NCBI GenBank assembly: GCA_009761415.1
Contig: QUOL01000002.1
Span: 2,728,001-2,792,000, forward strand
DNA from: Sarcomyxa edulis
Taxonomy: Eukaryota; Basidiomycota; Agaricomycetes; Agaricales; Mycenaceae
Direction: 5' to 3'
Length of the DNA: 64,000 nt
The notes under the pieces were generated by a model. That model ran no database searches, was not told the origin of the DNA, and was given only the letters and a program-made list of their open reading frames with translations. Shown in pieces: positions 48,019-59,525 of this stretch; position 1 is the first letter of the stretch, and each line of letters begins with the position of its first letter. The translations under genes and the position numbers were made by a program.

Positions 48019-50278
48019 TTATGTCTTGCCAGCAAGAATAGTAAGCCGTCTCCTCTTCTGCTGCGAGTCGCGACAACGTCCATCCATAATTTCCTCCAGG
48101 TAGGTCAATTCCTGGTCCATTGTCTTTCGAAACTCGTCCTGTTTCATGGCCCGAAAAGTGAGAGCAGCTTCTGAAGTGTCAGTATTGACTTCGCTTTCTG
48201 AGACCCTGAAGTTTGAGAAGCCCACTATCGTGGCAACATCGTTCTTAACAAGGAGACACTGGCGACCTGAGTCGAGGGATAAGTTGTAGTGAATATAGCC
48301 TGCTTCATGGATGGATTTCAAGATGGTCTTGAATGACTCTCTGAAATTTGGCCTTAGGATAGTGGATGAAATTACAAAATCATGCACGGCTGACCTGAGC
48401 TCCCTGCTTTTGTGTTCCTTACCCGTGAACGGCACACCGGCATCCTCCATCAACATCACCAGCATCCCGGAGTCAGAAGCCTCGTAGAGACCTAGAACCG
48501 AGGCAATACCTTTGACACCTCGTTCCGTTAATGTCATATACATGGCGTACTCTTCCTCCAATCTCTCCCAACCGTGGTTTTTGGTGTAGGCGAGCTTTAC
48601 GATGATGTGAGGGATCAAGTGTTGTTTACTGGAGCCACGTGTGATATGAGCGTCGTATACTTGGTGTCCAGGGCATCTTTCCCGGTCAAAATGAACTACA
48701 ATTTGCGCGACGATGCTTGATGGACTCTCAACATCGCAGCGGTGGAATAGAATTGGCAGCCCCAGCACCTGATTTCCAGCGCTAATAAACATCGAAGCTG
48801 CGCCTTGTTCTCTAACGAACTTAGTACAGATGTATCAGAACGTGAGACCAAAAACGATACAGTCAAGACATACCGTGAATTCATCCGTTGTCAAAGGCAT
48901 CAGTGGTAAATTCGGAGTAGACGGCGTGAAGCTAGAAGGCCATGACATTCCGCGCATTTCCATCGCATATATCTGAGAGGCACGGTTCTCAGCGTCCTGT
49001 AAAGCCGCGATGTAGAGTCCAGTATGCAGCTTAACGTAGGACGGACTAACGATATCCCTCGTCCCAACGACACAAAGAGAGTCAGGGCATTTGGAAACGT
49101 TGATAAGTGATGAGAGATAGAGTGTTTGCGTGGTCCGAAGTCGGAGGGCAATGAACTCGTAGTTTCCGGACTGCACAGTGAAGAAGGTCAAATCGTCTCT
49201 GACAGCTTCCGCCCAGATCTACATGACCAAAATGAATGCACGAATGATGAGAGATGACACAAAGGAGACGTACTTGCTGGATGATATGTTTTGCTTTCTT
49301 TTGGTTACTTTTAGGTTTAGACACACGTCCAAGCTCTTGAAGTTTGTCTTGATTAGTTCGACATGTAGCGCATAGGCCATGGGATATATCCGGGATCTCC
49401 TCCCTCCCATCAGGTGTAGATTCGGAGAGTCTCCATTGTGTTTCCGAGTCAGTCGCATCGGGGCCTTTTGGTACAGTCGTCACAGTCTCGGTGGCGTTAG
49501 GCTGTAAGTGATTCGGGCATTTATCTGCTTTCCTTAGGCACCTTGACCACGAAAATGGCTTTCCAGCAAGAGAAGCGATTGCCTCCATTACATCCCGGGA
49601 GCCTGCGAAGACATTTTTGAACTCGAAAGTGGCCAAATCTACAAGATATCTGTCGACGGCTTCAAGGGCTTTCTGAGTCTGGTCGGGAAGACGTTTGAGA
49701 TCAAGCTGGCTTTTGTAAAATCGAAGAAAGCCGTCGGCAAGCGCTTTGTGCGGTGCTTTCTTGCGCTTTGTTGCTGGCTCTGTACTCCCCGAATCCACAT
49801 CGTCTTCGATAAGATGGACGTCTCGCGTCCACTGGAGGGCGGCTGACCACTTGGCCAAGCCCCGAAGACCCAGAGTTGATGCAAGAGGAGTACATATACG
49901 CGCTGTGGTGTTTTTGTAGTACTCGGCAACACCTTCTTCGTCTAGAATATTTGTGTGATCGTATCCTTCGATGGTCCCCATCGACGGGAAAACAGAACCA
50001 GGAGCCTGAGATTGATACAGGGAATGTATAGCTAGCAAGCCGTTACCAGTCAAGTTCGAAAACGCCTCGTCGACAAGGGATGCTAGTGTCTCGACCAGCG
50101 AAGGCAGATATTCCACCTTTTTAAGAATGAGGTCGTCATGAAGATGCATATCCCAAAAGCCAGGCGCACGCGTGCCATTAGACTTCGAGCAGCCGTTCTT
50201 GGGGATTACGGGCAATGGATTCCATTCGAGATGTCGCGCTAGTTCGGCACGGACTTCATCGGCAGTGAGATATGACAT
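48019..50278 (-). CDS. Kinase-like array gene 5 (type C), predicted pseudokinase
   Basis: Divergent member with the same three-part plan. It starts MSYLTADEVRAELARHLEWN (an ATG three codons upstream is possible), then GFWDMHLHDDLILKKVEYLP, which aligns with the FYDKHLDDSLILKRV segment of the others, and YYKNTTARICTPLASTLGLR. The middle block is AEAVRDDLTFFTVQSGNYEF and LRLRTTQTLYLSSLINVSK. The C-terminal domain keeps the Lys strand (HIIVKLAYTK) and ERGVKGIASVLGLYE. However, HRDxxxxN is replaced by HYNLSLDSG, with the catalytic Asp gone, and the DFD position reads GFS. No stop or frameshift was seen, so the coding frame is maintained although catalysis is unlikely. The tail is longer and charged (MKQDEFRKTMDQELTYLEEI). 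Confidence 0.82.
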
Positions 50279-50998
50279 AACTTGCAAGATTGGAAGAATG
50301 GAGGGATAAGTGAGTGATAAAAGAGCGTGTCAAGGTAGAAGATAGCAGTGATGAATGATATTGGGAGATAGACTCGGAGACACCTTCCAGAGGTGGACGA
50401 TTCGATGTGACGATGCCAAAGAGAGAAAGAGAGACAATCGACTTTTATAGACCTGCATGCGTATACAACTACAGTCAGCAAGAGGCCTAAACCCGAAGCC
50501 AGTACGAAATTGGGTACAATCATCTTGTTGTAGTGTCCAATCAATCGGCAAGAAATCGACCCGAACAAAAACTTCGAGGATGATTTGTTCCCAGAACGTG
50601 CTGGGAACGCACAAAGATGTGGGAAGTTCACAGGCCTTTGTGCCAGAAGTTGCTGTGCCGAAAGACGATAACAGTCGCCATAGTAATACTGTACTGCCTG
50701 GTTCAGAGGTGCTAAAGCCCAACTAAAGCCCAGAACAAAGATGATGGAGTACCATCAACAAGTCTTGAAACTGACAATACAGACCTGGATATGAAAAAAT
50801 CCGAGAACGAACCGTTGTATAAGTCGCAATTGTATGGTTCAGAAGCTTCGAGAAGACTCCGAACAAAAGCACTTCGAAGAACAGACTGTGCCGCCAGGAA
50901 AACGTTGGTCTTGCTGTCGACGTCGAGTAGCAACCTCAACAGGGAGACAAATGTCCATGCGTTCTTGATGACGATCAGTCGGTGATTGGCCAGGACAG
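50279..50998. other. Intergenic between gene 5 and the decayed copy
   Basis: Promoter region of gene 5. The minus-strand frames here (50330-50722, 50712-50939) show no similarity to the array genes. Nothing else recognised. Confidence 0.3.
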
Positions 50999-51660
50999 CT
51001 ATTTTTCCATGCGATCAACCCACGGTCTGCGAAGCTCGAACGAAAAAATAAAGTTCTCTCCATCACACGAGTGGTTCTAGGGCTTTTGTTCGACGGCTTC
51101 AAAGCACTGTTTCGCCACCCGCGATCCAGAAACGCCTCGTGGTCAGAATCCAGGGGCCAGGGTCCGAAGTAGTTCAGTAACAAGGGCGGTCTTGAAGATA
51201 CACAGTCCTGATTTGAGACCTTTTGTGAGGCAGCGTTGGGGAAAGGATACCAGATCGTCCATTCGCCAGAAGCAATGCTCCGTTTCATCATGGCAAGGCG
51301 CGTGCGTTTTCAGAATCCCTGACTTTTGAAAGTTCTTTCTTGAACACGTCGGAAAAGTTACCATCGAGTTCTCTGCCATCCCCGAGCAGAGGACAGACGT
51401 TATTGAGAGAGCTGACGTCGTCTAGAGCTCTGTGGTCGATGTGGAGACTGTCGTGTACAGTATCGCGATGCCAGAGCGGCTTTATTATTACGGCCTCGCT
51501 CCTGTAGATGTCGAGCAGAGGTATGGTGTTGACAACCTGATCGATAATCCCACTTGGAGAGCAAATTGGAGGACACGTCCGAGAAGGACGGAGCCGACAG
51601 CCTCGAGAAGGCAGCCCACGCCAACTGCAAGTTCTAGACTCGACTCGGATTCGTGAAGTC
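50999..51660 (-). pseudogene. Decayed copy of the kinase-like array family
   Basis: The minus strand at about 51460-51340 reads PLWHRDTVHDSLHIDHRALD and SLNNVCPLLGDGRELDG, matching PLWIYDTVRGSLQIDP and VRPLLQEGKE of the intact type A genes; VFKKELSKV follows as VFKSLPKL does there. At about 51310-51200, CHDETEHCFWRMDD and QRCLTKGLKSG match CDEAERLFKEMD and QSCLTKGSLSW, but in a shifted frame. Upstream, DIYRSEAV joins directly to PLW, so about 40 residues of the N-domain are deleted. The middle block and kinase domain are absent. Limits are approximate. Confidence 0.7.
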
Positions 51661-51750
51661 GCAATTACTTACTTGTATTCTTGAGTTCAATGACTCCGCG
51701 CAGAAACAATATATATATGAGGATGTTCATCTTTTCATCCTGATTCATCT

Positions 51751-54089
51751 TCACTTGTCATTGCTACCACGATCATCATCACCAGAACTGTCTGGCATAT
51801 AGACTTCCGGCGAGTATCTCAAGCGGCTACTGGAGAAAGGGCTAAGGGACACTGATCGCTGGACAGCCTCGCCGTCCAGCACTAGAGTAAAAAACTCATA
51901 TTCCTCGCGAATAGCATCCTCCGACGAGTTCATGAGGGCTCTGTCAAAGTCTATGATGGAGACCTCGCCACTGTCGGGGTCCACCAGTAAATTATGGCCA
52001 CGGAGGTCACGGTGCCGAACGCCCGTCGCATGGATATCCTCCAATATACGAAGGAACGCAGTGCTGAAAAAACATCGTCAGACTAGGAACTACGAATCGG
52101 AAAAGCGCGATTACCGTTCATTAGGAGGGATCTCCAATTTGGGGCCGCGACGTCGAACTTCAGCGCGCTCATGCCGGTCTGTCAATGAGATCCCTCCATT
52201 GGTCATGATGAGAGCCAAAGTACGTCCTTCCATGTCTTGGAACAGTCCAAAGATCTTCATGATTCCCTTCACATTAGCGGCTGCCAGGTGACAGTAAACG
52301 TCATACTCGCGTTTCATTCTCTTGCGCTGCTCTGCGGAGAATGCGAGTTTTACAACGACGTCATGCGTGAGATGTTGTCCGTCCGCTGTTCCGAGTTCCA
52401 ATTTTGCGCCGTGCAGAACTCCTGTAGCTCCATGTCCAATGTGAGAGGTAATGATGATATTCATGTATTCATGGGGCTGATAAGATTGTTTATCGGAGTA
52501 AGTCGTGGTGTTGTGACGTAGAAACGAGGCTGGGGCGGGAGAATTATAGATATCATAACGCAGATGAATCACTGCGAGCTGACGGTCTTGCGTTTGCTCA
52601 ACAATCTGCGGGTAAGCACGACGCTCAGACATAGTCCTCAAGGATTCCAAGCTGACACCTACGTGTGAGATATCAGAGCCGACCCATGGAGCGACATTGA
52701 GTCTTCGACGTTTTCTGTTCCTCCTGGCAATGCCATCGAGCTTTTTGTCTTCGACAGCGGCAGCCTTTGAGTTGAGATGTTGTAATGTGCGATCGACAGC
52801 ATCCTCGATGGCGGCAATGTAAAGTCCGATTTGTAACTTCCCATATGCGGGATGTCTGCAACTATCGGTCTTGATCAATGTCGATAGATAGAGCGTCTGC
52901 GTCTTGCGATGACGGATGCCTATACGTTCGAAATTGCCGCAATTGAAGACAACGATGGTCGTGTCTTCACGGACTGCTTCTGCCCAGGCCTGTGGAACAA
53001 AAAGGCGATAAATGTATAGAGGAGAAGGACTTGAAAGGAGCGTACATGTTGTACCAGGTCAGCCGCGGTAGGGTGTCCATGTTCGCGTTTGCGGCGCTCG
53101 TCGGCAACAGATTGGGTGGGTGTCTGAATGGCAGGGACCACGATTTTCTGGCGCAAAGATGCTGAGGTCAATAAACGAGTCACTGCCTTCTTCCTCATAT
53201 TCACAGATCCCTGGCTATCGTCAAGCGGGGCACGAGCTTTTCTAGCTCGCGTGTTTCGCCAGGGGCCGTCTGGCCGTCTGGTAGCGGTGACTATACTCCA
53301 ACATGATTTTTGCGCGTCAAACGTGTCGAAGGAGATACGTGGCCCAGATAAGGAGCCCTTTGTGAGGCAAGTCTGTCCTATGAAAGAATTGGACGCAACA
53401 CCATCCATTTCTCTGAAGAGACGCTCCGCTTCGTCAGACATTGTATGGATCATCCATGTCCCCAGCTTTCTCAGGCTCTTGAACACGTCGAGCATAGTGC
53501 ATTCCTTGCCATCCCGGAGAGGATGTACTGAGTCAAGAGAGTCGAGCTTCGAGAGCCTAATTGGGTCTATTTGAAGACTGCCGGAGACCGTGTCATATTT
53601 CCAGAGAGCGTCTAAATTCTTGTCTATACGCCAGACCAAGAAAGTCGACCAAGCAGATAGACGAGCAGTGATAGACAGAGTAGATGCGATGGTTCCGCAA
53701 TACTTTGCGGTCGTACTTTGATAGATCTCGGCAAGAGACATGGCGCCAACCACCGGATTATCACGTCCTTCACGAATTTTGCGAGCCATTGCGCTTGGAA
53801 ATGCAGGACAAAAAGGCGGCAAGTCATCCAAGGAGTCGAGGGCCAAGTCAACAGTACTGGACAAATCAGACAGAAGTGAAGGCAGGATTGTGATGCGTTT
53901 AAGAGCGAGTGAGTCAGCCAAATGTTTATCGTAGAACGAGAGTGGGGAGATTAGTGGAGATGGGTTCGGTCCAGCTTCAAGACGAAAATGGTTCCAATTT
54001 AGGATCGCCTTCAATTCTTCATGCACGTCGAGGTGCTCAAGTTCGTCAAAGGTATATGAGTCTAGCAATTCTGGAGACTCAATGCGCAT
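51751..54089 (-). CDS. Kinase-like array gene 7 (type A)
   Basis: Last member, type A. The start at 54089 gives MRIESPELLDSYTFDELEHL, then ISPLSFYDKHLADSLALKRI, MSLAEIYQSTTAKYCGTIAS, KECTMLDVFKSLRKLGTWMI and TRARKARAPLDDSQGSVNMR. The middle block begins AWAEAVREDTTIVVFNCGNF and has RRNRKRRRLNVAPWVGSDIS. The kinase-like part reads GHGATGVLHGAKLELGTADG, VVVKLAFSAEQRKRMKREYD, HRDLRGHNLLVDPDSGEVSI and IDFDRALMNSSEDAI. The intron before HSPAPAS-type exon 3 has lost its clear boundary, since the frame reads straight through it (52111-52878), so this copy might keep about 20 extra residues. The tail after the kinase domain is shorter (PDSSGDDDRGSNDK). It is separated from genes 1-4 by type C and the decayed copy. 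Confidence 0.84.
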
Positions 54090-54425
54090 CTTTAGCGATG
54101 TGATGTACGCTCAGAACGCAGTCCTGATTCGTAAACTCGGAGGTCGATGGACCTCGATGGACTGAATGAATCCGAGTCTGTCGTGGACTGCAAGATAGCC
54201 ACTGTTCGCCTTGCTAACGAGGTCACTGGCCGGGTATAGGGGTATTGAAAGGCACTTTGGGAGCCTGAGACAGTGGTAGACACCGTGGCGATGAGGAACA
54301 CGATGAGATGAGAGTGCAAGATTTGAAATTTGAAGCGTCGGGGGAGATCACGCGACCAATTCTCAAGTTTTTCGCGAAATATTCGTTATCCGTGTTCAGC
54401 TCGCAACTCCTCCATCTTCCTACAA
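54090..54425. promoter_or_regulatory. Divergent intergenic region, array gene 7 / ADE17
   Basis: About 340 bases between divergent starts. Contains CGGAGGTCGATGGACCTCGATGG repeats (54149-54172). No TATA box seen for the purine gene, as usual for housekeeping genes. Confidence 0.4.
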
Positions 54426-56621
54426 ATGTCGAAACCAATAGGTCAGCGATACCGAAATAACGTGGTAGACATGATTTGACAGTCTTATCTGGAATTTTAG
54501 CCTTGTTGTCGGTGTACGACAAAACTGATCTTATCGACTTCGCCAAAGGACTCCAAGCAGCAGGCGTTCGTCTTTTAGGCTCGGGAGGCACAGCGAAAAA
54601 GATCAGAGAGGCCGGGATTCCAATCGAGTCAGTATCCTGCCAAATTATCACCGGCCTTTCACACCTAAGAGGGCTTCCAGAGATGTCTCAGACATAACAA
54701 AAGCCCCGGAGATGCTAGGAGGTAGAGTCAAGACACTCCACCCTGCCGTACACGGAGGTGCGTACGGATATCCAGTCTTTTATTCTGTACCGTGAGTCTC
54801 ACGATAAGATACAGGTATCTTGGCACGATCGATTCCTTCAGACGAAGCAGATCTCGCTTCTCAAGGAATTTCTCCGATCTCTATCGTTGTCTGCAACCTG
54901 TACCCCTTCAGCTCCACCATCGCCCAACCCAATTGCACCCTTCCAGACGCAATTGAGGAAATCGACATCGGTGGGGTCACTCTTCTCCGTGCAGCTGCTA
55001 AAAACCACGCCCGCGTCTCCGTTCTCTCTGATCCCGCAGATTACAAGTCCTTCCTACAGGCTTGGACTGCAGGAAAGGGAGATGTTGGACAAAACACAAG
55101 GAGCACTTTGGCATTGAAAGCCTTCGAGATGACCGCACAATACGATGAAGCGATTAGTGGATACTTCAGGGAGCAATACGCCTCTGCAGATTTACCAGAA
55201 GATAAATTGGCTGGGCCGGTCCAGAGGATGGCTCTGCGATATGGTGCAAACCCACACCAAAAACCTGCACAAGCTTTCGTCACTGAAGGAGAACTTCCAT
55301 TCAAAGGTGACTACCACATCCACTTCATCCCTTGTTAATTTCTCACATAAATCTCCTAGTCCTCAGCGGTTCCCCAGGATACATCAACCTCCTCGATGCG
55401 CTTAACTCTTACGGACTCGTATCTGAATTACAAAAGGCTCTCGACCTTCCTGCAGCCGCTTCCTTCAAGCATGTTTCACCCGCCGGTGCTGCAGTCGGAC
55501 TCGAACTAGACGAAACCGAGAAAAAAGTGTACGGTGTTGACGATCTAAAAGTTGCTTTGACTCCGTTGGCTTGCGCGTATGCTAGAGCCAGAGGTAAGCT
55601 TTGCACATCACATCAGTTCTAAAGTTGCGAGTTGACATCCTCGGTTTACAGGAGCAGATCGTATGTCATCTTTCGGTGATTTCATTGCCCTCTCTGTGCC
55701 TTGCGATCTGGCTACTGCCCGGATCATATCCCGGGAAGTCTCAGATGGGATTATCGCTCCAGGGTATACACCAGAAGCTTTGGAAGTTCTGAAGGCGAAG
55801 AAGGGTGGAAAATACTGTGTTCTGCAGGTAAGCCTGTTGCATTATGTTTCAATATGATCTTTGACTAGTATTGTAATTAGATCGATCCAACCTACACCCC
55901 CCCTGCCATCGAGACTAAACAAGTCTATGGAGTGCACCTCCAACAAAACCGCAACACTGCCAAGATCGATGCAGCGCTATTCGCCAACATCGTTAGCAAA
56001 AACAAAGAGGTCAGCTTGTCCATTCCCTCCTCCATTATATCAACCGTATTAATCTGGTTGTATCTCTAGCTTCCCTCACCTGCTCTGCGAGACCTTATCT
56101 TAGCCACCCTCGCTCTCAAATACACCCAATCCAACTCGGTCGCATACGCACTCAACGGCTCCATCATCGGTCTCGGCGCTGGCCAACAATCCCGGATTCA
56201 TTGTACCCGCCTCGCCGGCACCAAAGCCGACATCTGGTGGTTGCGCCACCACCCCCGAGTCCTTTCCCTCCCATTTAAGAAAGGCGTGAAACGTGCCGAG
56301 AAAGCCAACGCCATCGATCTATTCGTTGGTGGAGAAGAGCTTGAGGGTGGAGAGAAGGAGCATTGGGAAGGATTGTTCGAGGGGGGGATTCAAGGATTGA
56401 GTGAGGCGGAGAAGAAGGAGTGGTTGGGTAAGTTGGATGGGGTTGCGTGTTCGAGTGATGCGTTTTTCCCTTTTGCGGATAATGTGCATCGGGCGAGGAA
56501 GAGTGGTGTCAAGTATCTGGCGGCGCCGAGTGGGAGTGTTATGGATGCGGAGTGCATAAAATCGGCGGATGAGCATGGTATGGTGTTTGTTCACACTAAC
56601 TTGAGGTTGTTCCATCATTGA
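54426..56621 (+). CDS. ADE17: Bifunctional AICAR transformylase / IMP cyclohydrolase
   Basis: Catalyses the last two steps of de novo IMP synthesis in the cytosol. Exon 1 codes MSKPI plus one base; exon 2 continues [20 protein letters not shown] and [15 protein letters not shown]. The MGS-like cyclohydrolase domain has [19 protein letters not shown] and [19 protein letters not shown]. The transformylase domain starts around residue 200 with [17 protein letters not shown], carries the catalytic Lys-His pair in [18 protein letters not shown], then [33 protein letters not shown] and [10 protein letters not shown]. The C-terminus is [12 protein letters not shown]. About nine exons and 600 residues, the family norm. 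All key motifs are intact. Confidence 0.97.
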
Positions 56622-56943
56622 GGGAGGGAAGAGTAACACAAAATGTATCGTTTAGGACATTATAGCAATGAGAATAGTTCAATTGAGTACCAGTCGCCTC
56701 TGGCTAGAATGAAGTGATACTAGATCGACGTCTTGAGAAAGAAAGCTTTCCAGAAGGGTCGTCCAGGGTAAGTATCCGCCGTAGTCGACAAAACCCCACG
56801 GTCAAAAATACGGTCTGACACAAACAATCAAATGGTTCCACATGTCAGGTCTGAGTCAATGACCATTATGAAAACAAACATGGAAATAAGTAGTACGAAT
56901 TTCTGTGTAAATGTCACATACAGGGAGGTTGTTGCCTTGGGTT
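56622..56943. terminator. Convergent 3' region, ADE17 / HD-domain gene
   Basis: 322 bases between convergent stop codons; it must contain both polyadenylation regions. Nothing else seen. Confidence 0.4.
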
Positions 56944-58081
56944 CTACGGGTGTTCGGAGTGCAGTCGTTCCCGCTCATCTATCAGGTCCTTACCCCAACC
57001 TTGAACCTCAGGGTGCCGGATGCCGGGTAAGCTCGTATCGAAGAACGTTTGCAGATTGATGCCATTGTCATCTTTCTCGTACTCCAGCGCTTGGAATGTA
57101 GAGTTGAGAGCATGGATAAGCAAACAAGACGAAGCTGTTCACCTTGAGAAGCCATTTCAAAAAGGTCAAGGTCTAGAGAATGATATATATTGTCCTCTTC
57201 AGCATAAGTCGACTGGATGAACAACTCCGCACCTTTCACGAAACGTGCCTCTTTTGTCTCTCTGTCTTCATATTCCTGCCAGAACCCCCGTATTATGATG
57301 ATGGTCAAATTAACCAACCAAGAGTCCTATGCCTCACCTTCCACAATGCCCATATTCTCTGAGCAGCCGGGCTATTATGCAGCATCTCGTGAACGAAATT
57401 ATGCATAGCTTCCTGATGAAGAGATCTATGTGAACGACAGAAACAACTCTCAAAGATAAAGTCGCTCACGGCTTCAAGGCGTTGTTTTTCTGCTTTTGGG
57501 ATGCCCTCTCTTGGTGTAATGTCGCCGACTGACAAAGAGTCAAGTTAATAAGGGTTCCTTGGAACAAGCATGTGATGGTCCACACCTTGGGCTTCAGCTA
57601 GGTCGTGTACCAAGCACATCATTACAGACCTGCGCCAGTACGAATGATTGGATCACTGAACGCTCAACAAAAATTTTGAAACCATACGCACTTGGATATG
57701 TCTAATTGGGAGTCAGAACTACACATAGCAAGCAGCGCCATCCTATACATATGATCCGATATGCTATCGTCGGAATCAGATTCCGTTCATGGTAGGATTA
57801 GGAAAGTGGTACCTCTCTGGGTTCGGAATCTATTATGTCGAAGTCAGTGAAGGCAATGAGGTCACAAGATAGTCAGACTTTCATTATGGTCAACCCATCC
57901 CGTACGTTTTTGTGTCTATGTTGGTATAAATCTTAGATGTCAGTCACAACGTGTAAATACTCGGACTTGCCTTGAGCCTTTCGATGATATGGAAAAACGC
58001 CAGTCTGTCGACAGAGACGTTGCCGGTTCCAACGTATAATGGAGGTGAGATGCGTTTCGAGCTATTCTGTCGATCAGACAT
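56944..58081 (-). CDS. HD-domain 5'-deoxynucleotidase-like protein (HDDC2/YGK1 type)
   Basis: Metal-dependent phosphohydrolase of the HDDC2/YfbR family, which removes phosphate from 5'-deoxynucleoside monophosphates. It starts MSDRQNSSKRISPPLYVGTG (ATG 58079-58081; an in-frame stop lies 20 codons upstream), then RLAFFHIIERLK. Small exons follow, with the metal-binding His in SISDHMYRMALLAM (about 57750), the HD pair in CVMMCLVHDLAEAQ (about 57600), VGDITPREGIPKAEK (about 57530), and a later Asp in YHSLDLDLFEMASQ (about 57160). The C-terminus is WGKDLIDERERLHSEHP. About eight exons, 225 residues, normal for the family. It is convergent with the purine gene; both touch nucleotide metabolism, but with opposite transcription the pairing may be chance. 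Confidence 0.88.
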
Positions 58082-58448
58082 GGCTTCTCCAGCGATTCCA
58101 AGATCGTTTGTTTGCGCTAGTCCTTCGACGTTGAAGTCAAGAGGGTCGGGTCAGTAGTAGTAGTACGATCCAAAAAGGAGCAAGATAAAATCACGTGCGC
58201 GTATTTGTTGATTCGACGCGACGCGAATTACGACGCAACAACATTCATGTCAAGGAGTTGCAAGGTCTGATCGATACAAAAAATTATATAGACGAAGTAG
58301 AAATGTCCAGTCTAACAGCTCTGCCATCGATGGATATGCCTTTTTTCCCTTAAGCCATCTCGAAGCGTCTTGGCACCTGACGCGCAACGCTCCTGTATAC
58401 ATCGGGCTTAGGTCAATAGTGAGAATAGACATCAAAGAAATTTAAAAC
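58082..58448. other. Intergenic 5' of the HD-domain gene
   Basis: Promoter of the HD-domain gene and 3' side of the Ala-rich gene. If the Ala-rich gene splices at 58459 instead of stopping, its last exon would end inside this stretch, near 58350. Confidence 0.35.
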
Positions 58449-59525
58449 TTACCGGAGACCGAGGAGCTTCTTAAGAACCGTGGGGTCAAGCTTGCTACCT
58501 GCGGCGGCATCCTGAGTAATTTTGTCGAGAATGCTAGCCCCCGTACTAGTGGTAGCTGTCGTACTTTCAGCAGTGGAGGCCGCATCAGTAGCGGTAGCAG
58601 CCGCGTCGGTCGCAGTCGCAGTCGCGTCAGTGGCAGTTGCAGCAGCGTCAGTAGCTACATCCGTCGCACTCGCAGCGACATCAGTGCTTCCCGCAGCGGC
58701 GGCGGCGGCGGCAGCAGCAGCAGCCTTAGCAGCCGCTTTTGCAGCTTTCTTCTTATCCTTCTTGGTCGTTCCTGTTGTACCCGTGCTCGTCGTCGTCGAA
58801 TTGTCTGCCGTTCCAGCAGCTGCCGTAGCGGTAGCAGCGCTGTCTATAGTGACCGTTACGGTAACAGTCGCTGTAGCAGCATCAGCCTGACAAGATGAAG
58901 GGTAAGCAAGGGAGCGATGAGAAAAAACAACCCAGCTAGGATTACTCGCCGTATCAGTAGAGTTGAGTGTAGATGTTGAGTTTGTGAGAGACTGGGTGTT
59001 GAGAATATTAGAATGATGTAGATAGATAGAAGGTATATATAATACTGACGGAATCATCAGTTGAAGTGGCATTGGCACTCCCAGAAGTATCAGTGGAGTT
59101 TGCATCGACACTGCTTCCAACGATAGCCGTCGAGTTAGCAAGCGACTGAGAAGATATGGGGAAAGCAAAGTGAGTACGAGAATTTAAAATAAACAATACT
59201 ACACACTGCAGAATCCGTCGAAGTGGCATTGGAGCTATCGGTGGAATCACTCGCGGTATTGTCGTTTGTCGAAGTGGAAACCGAGCTCGAAGCGGCCTAA
59301 TAACCATACCAATGAGAAACTACACGCGTAGCCACGAGAAAAGTTTACGTACACTAGACTTGAGATGATTGCGCAACTAACAACCGACTATCGTCAGGCG
59401 TATCTGAACGAAGAACACGACAAAAAACGTACCACCAGTTCACCATTGACTATGGGACGCGGTGCTGCGATGGCGGAACCAGCCAGGAAAGCAACGAGAG
59501 CGATGGGTGCGAATTTGAACAACAT
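58449..59525 (-). CDS. Secreted Ala/Thr/Ser-rich low-complexity protein
   Basis: The start at 59525 gives a clear signal peptide: MLFKFAPIALVAFLAGSAIA, then AP. After it come short exons of Ser/Thr/Asn/Asp-rich sequence repeating a pattern: STDSSNATSTDSA, SANATSTDDS, SLTNSTSTLNSTDTA. The last exon (about 58890-58449) is Thr/Val-rich, then a Lys stretch (TTKKDKKKAAKAAAKA) with an 11-Ala run, then degenerate repeats of AATATDA, ending ILDKITQDAAAGSKLDPTVL. It may be a cell-wall or mucin-like protein carrying O-glycans; no catalytic domain. The stop codon overlaps a good donor site (CGGTAAGT), so an alternative ending through an acceptor at TATACAG (58398) is possible. Exon borders in the N-terminal half are uncertain. 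Confidence 0.72.

Noticed and set aside
58522..58890. Val/Ala-rich plus-strand frame
   Set aside because: Antisense of the Ala/Thr repeats of the secreted protein, which has a signal peptide on the minus strand.
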